Below, piece after piece: positions 1 through 6,156 of a stretch of 7,105 bases of DNA. This stretch comes from Comamonadaceae bacterium (lineage in GTDB: Bacteria; Pseudomonadota; Gammaproteobacteria; Burkholderiales; Burkholderiaceae_C): positions 1 to 7,105 of the forward strand of contig CANBRV010000115.1 in NCBI GenBank assembly GCA_947372005.1, read 5' to 3'. The position numbers and the translations under genes are program-made. Below the pieces are notes generated by a model. The model searched no databases. It was not told the DNA's origin and worked only from the letters and a program-made list of their open reading frames with translations. Within the stretch, counting starts at the first letter, position 1. Every line of letters starts with the position of its first letter.

Positions 1-324
1 GATGGCTCTGTGCCCCGTCCAGAGCAAAGAGCATCCTCATGCTTAAGCTGTCACGGGACTGCGCAATACCCATTTGTAGCTAATCTATACCCATCGCCTA
101 ATCGCATCTTCCCTAAGGATGGCAGCCCCTTTTTGATGTACCCACCAGGCTCTTCCGATTGGAATAAGTGGTTTAAAAATAAAAGTGGTTCTGAGCCGCA
201 GAATAAGACGGCAGGTGCTGTTGCGCTAGATTACGATATGTTGGTGATGTTCGCATTGGGTGCTTTTGATGCGGCCTCGGGCAGCGATCGTTACATGCAA
301 AAAAATAAGATTCGCGGTCACTAA
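1..324 (+). CDS. C-terminal part of a c-type cytochrome-like protein (5' truncated)
   Basis: The reading frame is open from base 1 (GAT GGC TCT...) to a TAA at 322-324, so the gene begins upstream of the window. The in-frame GTG at 10 is an ordinary Val codon rather than a convincing start. The visible 107 residues contain one CXXCH heme-attachment motif (CLSCH, bases 40-54), followed by a Pro/Tyr/Trp-rich tail with a WFKN segment and an LDYD segment. No membrane helix is visible. CXXCH implies covalent heme attachment in the periplasm, so the missing N-terminus should carry a signal peptide or lipoprotein signal. It resembles C-terminal regions of large uncharacterised betaproteobacterial cytochrome-like proteins, but this is from memory and the electron-transfer partner is unknown. 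The cyclase gene follows after nine bases, which suggests co-transcription. Confidence 0.7.
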   Translation, partial: DGSVPRPEQRASSCLSCHGTAQYPFVANLYPSPNRIFPKDGSPFLMYPPGSSDWNKWFKNKSGSEPQNKTAGAVALDYDMLVMFALGAFDAASGSDRYMQKNKIRGH

Positions 325-333
325 AAGGTAGTT

Positions 334-3300
334 ATGTTTTGTTCTAAATGCGGCGCTCAGGCGGCTAGCGGCGGTAAATTTTGTGGCAATTGCGGTACGT
401 TATTACCTGCGATAGGTGGTGGCGATGCTACAAATTCGGTAGCAGAAAGCTTGGCTCGCCCAGATGATGGTATTACGCGTCGTCAAATGACCGTGTTGTT
501 TTGCGATTTGGTGGGCTCCACGAGCTTATCTGAGAGGCTAGATGCGGAAGATTTGTTTTATGCCTTGTCGGCGTATCACAACATGGTTAAACGAGTTGCG
601 ATGCGATTTCATGGGCATGTGGCCAAAATTGTTGGGGATGGTGTTGATTTGTATTTTGGCTATCCGATAGCTGGTGAAGATGATGCCGTACGTGCCATCC
701 ACGCTGGATTGGCGATTGTTGATGAAATCAGGCATCTAACAGACAATTCTGGACAGCCAATTGATTTGCAGGTCCGCGTGGGCTTGGCTACGGGGCGTGT
801 CACAGTGGGTATGACTGACAGCCTGTCAATTGCAGGTACAGCGCCTAATTTAGCCGCGCGTATTCAAGCTGAAGCTAAGCCTGGCCAAGTTGCTATTGCT
901 CCTAGTACCAAGCGGATTGCCGGGACGCAATTTACTTATGACGATATGGGGCTGTTTACGCTTAAAGGCTTTGCTGATGAGGTGAGGATAAGCGCTGTCG
1001 CCAACGCTCGTAATCCTAGCAGTCGCTCAGCTTGGCGTGGCCGCGACAACATGTTCCCAATGGTCGGCCGCGATGATGAGCTAGCCCAATTAACGGAGTG
1101 CTGGAACAACGCGCACGGACGACATGCTGTTGGAGCTCTTTTATTGGCGGATGCTGGCATGGGGAAGTCGCGCTTAGGCACTGCGTTCTCTGACACTTTG
1201 GATAACGAATCACATTTAACCATTCGCTTGCAGTGCTCACCCTTTCATAGTCACAATGTGCTGTACCCTTTTGTACAGCACATGATCGATGCTTCGGGCT
1301 TTTCAAGTACAGATTCAGCCATCATCCAAGTTGAAAAATTAGAGTCTCAACTGGCTATTGCTGGCATTACTGCCCCGCAAGATTTGGCGCTTATGGCTGC
1401 CTTGTTGGATATCCGTATTGAGAATAGATACCCACCCCTAGAGATGCCCCCGCCTGCAAAACTGCAGATGACAGAGGCTGTTTTGGTGCAGTACTTTATG
1501 GAGTTGGCTAAGCAAGTCCCGATGACAACGACGGATGCTGTTTTGGCGCATTACTTGAAAGGCTCGGCTAACAATAAGCCGCTGTTGTTACTTGTCGAAG
1601 ATTTGCATTGGATAGACCCAAGCTCGCTGGAGTTGTTGGATAAGTTGCTGATGCATCCGCAGTTACATCACACGCTAATTGTGATGACAGCACGACCTAG
1701 CTTTACACACGCATTCAATGAACAAGCTGATTTGCTAACGATGGAGCTAAAGAAGTTATCGGATGCTGCTGCGAAGCAAATGGTGGTTAATTTGTGCAGC
1801 GCTATTGCTTTGCCTGATACAGCAGTCCAGCTCATTTTGCAAAAAACGGATGGTATTCCGCTTTATATTGAAGAGATGACGCGAATGGTACAAGACGCGC
1901 AATCAATGCCTGCAGGTGGCGTGATTGGGGCTGGCGGTCTGAGCGTTCCCGACACATTGTTGGATCTGCTGATGGAGCGATTGGATCGATTGGGCTCTGC
2001 AAAAGAGCTTGCGCAGATTGCAGCTGTTTTGGGACAGTCTTTTTCAGTTGATTTATTGGCAGCGATTGCTCAGATGGACGCGGCAACCTTCGCCGAGCAT
2101 TTAGAAAAAATTGTGAGCTCTGGCTTAATCTTTAAATTAACAGAGACGCAGCTCAAATTTAAGCATGCATTGATCGAAAACACTGCGTATGACTCTATCT
2201 TGTTGAAGCGCAGATCAGCGCTTCACGGTAGGGTTGCGGCTTGTTTGCAAGGTGATTTTGCTGAAATGGTCCGCAATACGCCAGAAGTGTTGGCGCATCA
2301 TTTGGCAAGGGCCAATCAAACATTAGAGGCAAGTCGATATCTATTGCAGGCAGGTGTGCGGTCACTCCAAAATGGAGCGCCTCGCGAGGCAGCAGAGCAT
2401 TTGAAAGAAGGTTTGAGAGTTATCAAAGATCTTCCGTCAGACGCTGCCAAATCAGAATCAGAGCTGGCCTTGTTGTCTGTCTTAGGGCCTACAACCATGG
2501 TGTTGATGGGGCCAGGTAGCGCTGCATTTGGTGAGGTGCAAAAGCGGGCGTATCAGTTGTGCCACGAGCTGCCAAACCGACCACGCCAATTCCCTATTAC
2601 CTATGGGCTGTGCCTGTACCACTGGGGTCGCGCAGAGTTTGAAATTGCTAAGCCACTAGCAAAAAAATTGCTTGAAGATGCCTACAAAGTCTATGCCGAA
2701 AATGAAGAGGTCGGGCAAGACGAAGCAGTCATGGCGGCAAGTAATATGAACGGGATGATTGCCTTCCATTTGGGTGAATCGGAAGCGGCGCGAGATCATT
2801 TGCAGCGTTCGGTAGATTTATATCAGCCAGCACGCGATGCCGCACTTTATCCCATTTACCTGATGGATTTTGGTGTTTTTGGTCGGTTTTATTTAGCATT
2901 AGCTAGCGCTGCTTGCGGGCAAGCCGATGTTGCCAAGCAGCACGCCTTGGATGCGCTTGAGTTGGGAACGAAGCTAAATCAGCCTCACTCGATTGGCTTC
3001 TCATTGTTGGCAAACATGACAACAGCCGTTATGCGAAATGAGCCCGAGACAGCGATGAGTTTTGCGCAGCAATGTGTTGAATTCTCGTCTCAGTTTGGTT
3101 TTCCTGAGTTTATTGGCATGGGACGAATCGTGCGGGGCTGGGCCACTGCTAAGTTAGGGCAACCGGAGCAAGGCTTGATCGATTTTGATCAAGGTTTTGC
3201 TATGTGGCAAATGACTGGTTTTGAAAACTGGCAATCATGGTTTACTTGTTTGAGGGCAGATGTGTTGACGATGCTGGGGCAGCACGCGCAGGCAAAAACC

Positions 3301-3390
3301 GATATTGAAGCTCAACTGATCCGGATTGAGGGAAACAGAGAGATGCAATTCAAAACGCAGCTTTTAGCAAAGCTATCCAGTTTGAATTAA
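334..3390 (+). CDS. Zinc ribbon - class III nucleotide cyclase - AAA/STAND ATPase - TPR protein
   Basis: This is a predicted cytosolic enzyme converting ATP to cAMP, 1018 aa. Residues 1-25 form a zinc ribbon (C3, C6, C17, C20). Residues 50-225 are a class III cyclase domain: metal-binding D58 (FCDLVGST) and D102 (VGDGVDLYFGYP), 44 residues apart as in known cyclases; purine-contacting K98; transition-state N172 and R176 (PNLAAR). S165 occupies the second base-contact position, usually Asp or Thr. K98 favours adenine over guanine. Residues 240-645 are an ATPase module with Walker A ADAGMGKS (K278, S279; the usual first Gly is Ala) and Walker B LLLLVEDLHW (417-426), then a winged-helix-like segment. 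About 650-1005 are TPR-like helical repeats, probably for protein binding. The ATG start has an AAGG five bases upstream and begins directly at the zinc ribbon. A duplicated segment lies just before Walker B. The ligand sensed by the ATPase/TPR part is unknown. Confidence 0.93.
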   Translation: MFCSKCGAQAASGGKFCGNCGTLLPAIGGGDATNSVAESLARPDDGITRRQMTVLFCDLVGSTSLSERLDAEDLFYALSAYHNMVKRVAMRFHGHVAKIVGDGVDLYFGYPIAGEDDAVRAIHAGLAIVDEIRHLTDNSGQPIDLQVRVGLATGRVTVGMTDSLSIAGTAPNLAARIQAEAKPGQVAIAPSTKRIAGTQFTYDDMGLFTLKGFADEVRISAVANARNPSSRSAWRGRDNMFPMVGRDDELAQLTECWNNAHGRHAVGALLLADAGMGKSRLGTAFSDTLDNESHLTIRLQCSPFHSHNVLYPFVQHMIDASGFSSTDSAIIQVEKLESQLAIAGITAPQDLALMAALLDIRIENRYPPLEMPPPAKLQMTEAVLVQYFMELAKQVPMTTTDAVLAHYLKGSANNKPLLLLVEDLHWIDPSSLELLDKLLMHPQLHHTLIVMTARPSFTHAFNEQADLLTMELKKLSDAAAKQMVVNLCSAIALPDTAVQLILQKTDGIPLYIEEMTRMVQDAQSMPAGGVIGAGGLSVPDTLLDLLMERLDRLGSAKELAQIAAVLGQSFSVDLLAAIAQMDAATFAEHLEKIVSSGLIFKLTETQLKFKHALIENTAYDSILLKRRSALHGRVAACLQGDFAEMVRNTPEVLAHHLARANQTLEASRYLLQAGVRSLQNGAPREAAEHLKEGLRVIKDLPSDAAKSESELALLSVLGPTTMVLMGPGSAAFGEVQKRAYQLCHELPNRPRQFPITYGLCLYHWGRAEFEIAKPLAKKLLEDAYKVYAENEEVGQDEAVMAASNMNGMIAFHLGESEAARDHLQRSVDLYQPARDAALYPIYLMDFGVFGRFYLALASAACGQADVAKQHALDALELGTKLNQPHSIGFSLLANMTTAVMRNEPETAMSFAQQCVEFSSQFGFPEFIGMGRIVRGWATAKLGQPEQGLIDFDQGFAMWQMTGFENWQSWFTCLRADVLTMLGQHAQAKTDIEAQLIRIEGNREMQFKTQLLAKLSSLN
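1468..1581 (+). repeat. Diverged in-frame tandem duplication within the cyclase ATPase module
   Basis: Copy 1 (1468-1521, residues 379-396) and copy 2 (1522-1581, residues 397-416) lie head to tail and in frame. Both start ATGACA, share a core of the form GA(G/T)GCTGTTTTGG(T/C)GCA followed by TACTT, and end in CCG. Copy 2 is six bases longer near its start (an extra ACGACG) and three bases longer near its end. At the protein level MTEAVLVQYF pairs with MTTTDAVLAHYL. The repeat sits immediately before Walker B, in a helix that homologous ATPase modules normally carry once. Confidence 0.65.
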
Positions 3391-3415
3391 TCATCGCAGT
3401 CGTCTCTTTTTGCCT

Positions 3416-5527
3416 ATGCTTGTTACTCTGTATGCCGCGCTAGAGGCCTTAAGCAGTGCGATTCCATCTGGTTTAGGCGCCATTGTTTGGTTGGGTTACA
3501 AAATCGGCCCTGAATTTATTCCAGCCATGGTGCTGGCGATGCTTTGCGCTCTTGCGATTGTGAATTTTGTGGGCTCGTTTTCTCAGCGGCCCATTATTTT
3601 TTCAGCTCGGTTTTTTGAAATTTCTTTATTAGTAGGTTTCATTGACAGCTTTGTTTCTAAGCTAAATAACTGGGGGCTTGTCGATACGCCTTCGGTGCGC
3701 TTAACGCTAGTGATGGCTGTGTGCATGGGCGCTGCGATTTTGCAGCCCATCTTTTACAGCTTTAGGTTGCAGCGCTTAACGCGCTACATTCCTGCCCCGG
3801 TATTTGTTGGATTTTTTAATGCAGTGGCGCTCATTTTGGTTTTGAACCAAGCGCAGCAAATCGTGCTCACGCTCATGCATAAGTCGGGCGAATCGCACGA
3901 TAGCCCCTTTATTTTGGGTGTGATATGTTTTGCGGCTGCATATTTGGTTAAGCGGTTTAAGCCGCAGTGGCCTTCGGGCATTTGCGGCCTGTTAGCAGCA
4001 AGCATTGCGGCTATCTATTTGGAGCATACGGGTGAGAGTATTCCCAGTATCGTGCCGTCTATGCTGGAGTGGTCCCTACCTATCGCAAACATAGACCTCA
4101 GTATTTGGAAGGCATCTGCTTTCACATCTATGGCAACAGACGTTGCTGTCGTGAGTTTTTTATTGGGCGTCGTTATTTTTTTAAACACAGCGATTACCAG
4201 TGAAACCATTTCTCAGTTAGACGACAAGCCAGAGGCAACATTGGCGCAGGATCGGTGGCTGGCTGTCGGAAAAATTTTATCGGCTGGTCTAGGTGCTATT
4301 CCTATGAGTGGATCGCCAGCAGCCACCATGGAAGCCGTTAGCGCCAGTGGAAAGAAGGGCATTTCTAATGGTACGGTTCGCTTAATGGCCGTGCTTGTAA
4401 TCATTTTGTATGGTTTAGGTTGGCTGACTTGGCTGCCGCAGTCGGGAATGATTGGTTTTCTTATTTTTGAAGCGTATTGCATGTACGACCATGCCAGCGT
4501 GATGCAATTGTGGAACTATGTTTCAAACCCTAATGCTCGGCGGTCAATGACAAGCTTGCAGAGAGAAGATCTCTTTACTATTGTTTTAGTCGCAGCTGTT
4601 GGTGTTGCCGTCAATATGGTCGCCGCACTTTTAGCGGGTGTGATTTTGGGTCTTATTTTATTTGCCAGGCGCAATGGCGATAAGCCAATTAAAGAGATCT
4701 CTAACGGCAAAAAATGGCGATCTAATTGCCAGCGCTCGTTGTCCGATACTTTACTGTTGGATCAACATGGCGGGCAGATTTTGTGCGCGCGATTACATGG
4801 TGCCTTGTATTTTGGCGTCGCCCGTTCGCTGCGTGATAGTTTGGAGGCTCATCTATCCAATCTTCAGCATGGACGCGTGCAGTGGGTGGTGCTCGATTGG
4901 CGATCTGTCGTATCTTTTGATACAACTTTGATGCGGCTTTTGGATCGATTTGAGCTTGCCGCGGCTAAACGTGGCATTGTGGTTGTGCACTCTGCACGGG
5001 TGGATGATCCAAAATCATATGTGGACATGGATCGGGCTCTTGAGTTCTGTGAGGCGCAGCTGATTGAGAGGCATCAATCGCATCATGATGGCGTACTTGG
5101 TGATGCTGTGCTCTCTAGTATTTTGTTTGCTGATTTGAGTCAATCTGCCCAAGACAAGTTGCGAGCCTGCTTTGATGTTCGCCATTTCCAAGTGGGGGAG
5201 ATGCTGATTCAAAAAGGGGACACAACGCGTGACTTGTTCATCATCACTCAGGGCCGTGCAGATGTCATGCTGGCAGGCGGCACTGTGCGAGTGGCCAGCA
5301 TGATGACGGGTGCCATTGTTGGAGAAATGGGGTTTTTAGATGGAACCCCTCGCGCTGCTGATGTCATGGCTCGGGATGAAATGATTTGCCAAGTGCTCAC
5401 TCGTGAGCGTTTTGATGTTTTAGCGAAGGCGCATCCAGATATTACGCAACAAGTATTGCAAAACCTTTGTGCAGAACTGGCGACAAGGCTGCGGTCAATT
5501 CATTCGTTGCTCGTGCAGGATCGTTGA
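3416..5527 (+). CDS. SulP-family anion transporter with STAS and cyclic-nucleotide-binding domains
   Basis: This is a predicted inner-membrane anion carrier. Residue numbers here count from a possible TTG at 3410. The ATG at 3416 is preferred as start, but neither has a clear Shine-Dalgarno, so coupling to the upstream gene is likely. Residues 3-422 contain about 12 hydrophobic stretches. The segment at 263-312, including AIPMSGSPAATMEA, matches the conserved SulP core around the anion site. A STAS domain spans about 448-545, with the typical strand and loop at WVVLDWRSVVSFDTT (D496, S499, D504). A cyclic-nucleotide-binding domain spans about 565-700 and keeps the phosphate-binding cassette GEMGFLDGTPRAA, with E639 for the ribose and R648 for the cyclic phosphate. 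That argues for real cAMP or cGMP binding. Sulfate, bicarbonate and other anions are all possible substrates; the sequence does not decide. The gene follows the cyclase by 25 bases. Confidence 0.9.
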   Translation: MLVTLYAALEALSSAIPSGLGAIVWLGYKIGPEFIPAMVLAMLCALAIVNFVGSFSQRPIIFSARFFEISLLVGFIDSFVSKLNNWGLVDTPSVRLTLVMAVCMGAAILQPIFYSFRLQRLTRYIPAPVFVGFFNAVALILVLNQAQQIVLTLMHKSGESHDSPFILGVICFAAAYLVKRFKPQWPSGICGLLAASIAAIYLEHTGESIPSIVPSMLEWSLPIANIDLSIWKASAFTSMATDVAVVSFLLGVVIFLNTAITSETISQLDDKPEATLAQDRWLAVGKILSAGLGAIPMSGSPAATMEAVSASGKKGISNGTVRLMAVLVIILYGLGWLTWLPQSGMIGFLIFEAYCMYDHASVMQLWNYVSNPNARRSMTSLQREDLFTIVLVAAVGVAVNMVAALLAGVILGLILFARRNGDKPIKEISNGKKWRSNCQRSLSDTLLLDQHGGQILCARLHGALYFGVARSLRDSLEAHLSNLQHGRVQWVVLDWRSVVSFDTTLMRLLDRFELAAAKRGIVVVHSARVDDPKSYVDMDRALEFCEAQLIERHQSHHDGVLGDAVLSSILFADLSQSAQDKLRACFDVRHFQVGEMLIQKGDTTRDLFIITQGRADVMLAGGTVRVASMMTGAIVGEMGFLDGTPRAADVMARDEMICQVLTRERFDVLAKAHPDITQQVLQNLCAELATRLRSIHSLLVQDR

Positions 5528-5541
5528 TCGCGCGCACCTCA

Positions 5542-5566
5542 ATCTCCTACTAAAGCAGTAGGGAAT
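5542..5566. promoter_or_regulatory. Candidate IscR type 1 operator upstream of iscR
   Basis: An imperfect palindrome with core CCTACT-N5-AGTAGG, flanked by AT on both sides, is centred on 5554. Against the E. coli IscR type 1 consensus (half-site core YYGACT, A/T-rich centre, mirrored AGTCRR), I count 19 of 25 positions matching. The main departure is symmetric: the G of GACT is T on the left and its partner C is A on the right, so dyad symmetry is kept. In proteobacteria the cluster-loaded IscR represses its own operon through type 1 sites. The position just upstream of iscR fits that autoregulation. Confidence 0.5.
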
Positions 5567-5575
5567 CTGTTAAAC

Positions 5576-5603
5576 TTGAGTGAAACAGTCAACTACTTAT
5601 TTT
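5576..5603 (+). promoter_or_regulatory. Possible sigma-70 promoter for iscR-iscS
   Basis: A TTGAGT at 5576-5581 (4 of 6 to TTGACA) and a TATTTT at 5598-5603 (4 of 6 to TATAAT) are separated by 16 bases. Transcription would then begin around 5610, leaving a very short leader that excludes the weak AAGAG ribosome-site candidate at 5605-5609. This placement would put the candidate IscR site around -56, further upstream than in E. coli, so another start point is quite possible. Confidence 0.25.
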
Positions 5604-5619
5604 TAAGAGTATTTCCCCT

Positions 5620-6156
5620 ATGCGCCTCACCACTAAAGGTCGTTTTGCCGTTACCGCCATGATTGATATTGGTCTTCGCGTGTCGAACGGGCCTGTCACA
5701 TTGGCAGGCATCGCCGAGCGCCAGCAAATTTCACTCTCATATCTTGAGCAGCTTTTTGCCAAACTACGCCGTAAATCCTTGGTGGAAGCAGTGCGCGGAC
5801 CAGGCGGCGGTTACACACTATCTCGCACCATGGACTTAATTTCTGTGGCTGACATCATTACATCGGTGGATGAAACGATTGATGCAACCAGCTGCGGTGG
5901 CAAACAAGATTGCGGCGATGGCGGCGGCATGTGCATGACGCATGACCTGTGGGAGTCGCTCAACCAGCATATGTTTAAGTTTTTAGATGGCATCACTCTT
6001 GATAAATTAGTGGCAGAGCAAATTGATAATGGTTGGACAATTGATGGCAAAGGCACGGGCGTTAAAAAGAAAACGGTTGCCAAACCAATGACTTTGAAAG
6101 CCCCTAACTCGGTATTTAACATTGGTTCATTTAGCAGCTTTGGCGGTAAATCATGA
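5620..6156 (+). CDS. iscR: Iron-sulfur cluster-sensing Rrf2-family regulator IscR
   Basis: This is the transcriptional regulator of the ISC iron-sulfur assembly operon, 178 aa. The N-terminus (MRLTTKGRFAVTAM) and winged helix (about 1-65) match Rrf2/IscR proteins, including SYLEQLFAKLR (E43 conserved) and the wing motif RGPGGGY. The [2Fe-2S] ligands are C92, C98, C105 and H108 (MTHDLW follows C105). Spacing is CX5CX6CX2H, whereas E. coli IscR has CX5CX5CX2H, so one Gly-rich loop residue is inserted. A Lys/Ser/Gly-rich, poorly conserved tail follows after about residue 140. ATG at 5620 is the family start; the only upstream ribosome-site candidate is a weak AAGAG ten bases away. In the usual model, IscR with cluster represses isc, and iron or cluster shortage relieves this; the palindrome at 5542-5566 would be its site. 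Its stop codon overlaps the iscS start. Confidence 0.95.
   Translation: MRLTTKGRFAVTAMIDIGLRVSNGPVTLAGIAERQQISLSYLEQLFAKLRRKSLVEAVRGPGGGYTLSRTMDLISVADIITSVDETIDATSCGGKQDCGDGGGMCMTHDLWESLNQHMFKFLDGITLDKLVAEQIDNGWTIDGKGTGVKKKTVAKPMTLKAPNSVFNIGSFSSFGGKS

Noticed and set aside
10..12. GTG as the start of the first gene
   Set aside because: The frame is open to base 1, no ribosome site can be seen, and a heme c protein needs an N-terminal export signal that would lie upstream.
936..1306. Overlapping - strand frames of 95 and 96 codons inside the cyclase gene
   Set aside because: They oppose the cyclase-ATPase coding region and show no family resemblance.
4662..4931. 89-codon + strand frame inside the transporter gene
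   Set aside because: It lies within the transporter's membrane-STAS linker and STAS coding region in another frame, with no recognisable product.
5545..5563. Short hairpin as a rho-independent terminator after the transporter gene
   Set aside because: The stem is only about six pairs, including one wobble, is not GC-rich, and no T-run follows; it is better explained as an operator palindrome.
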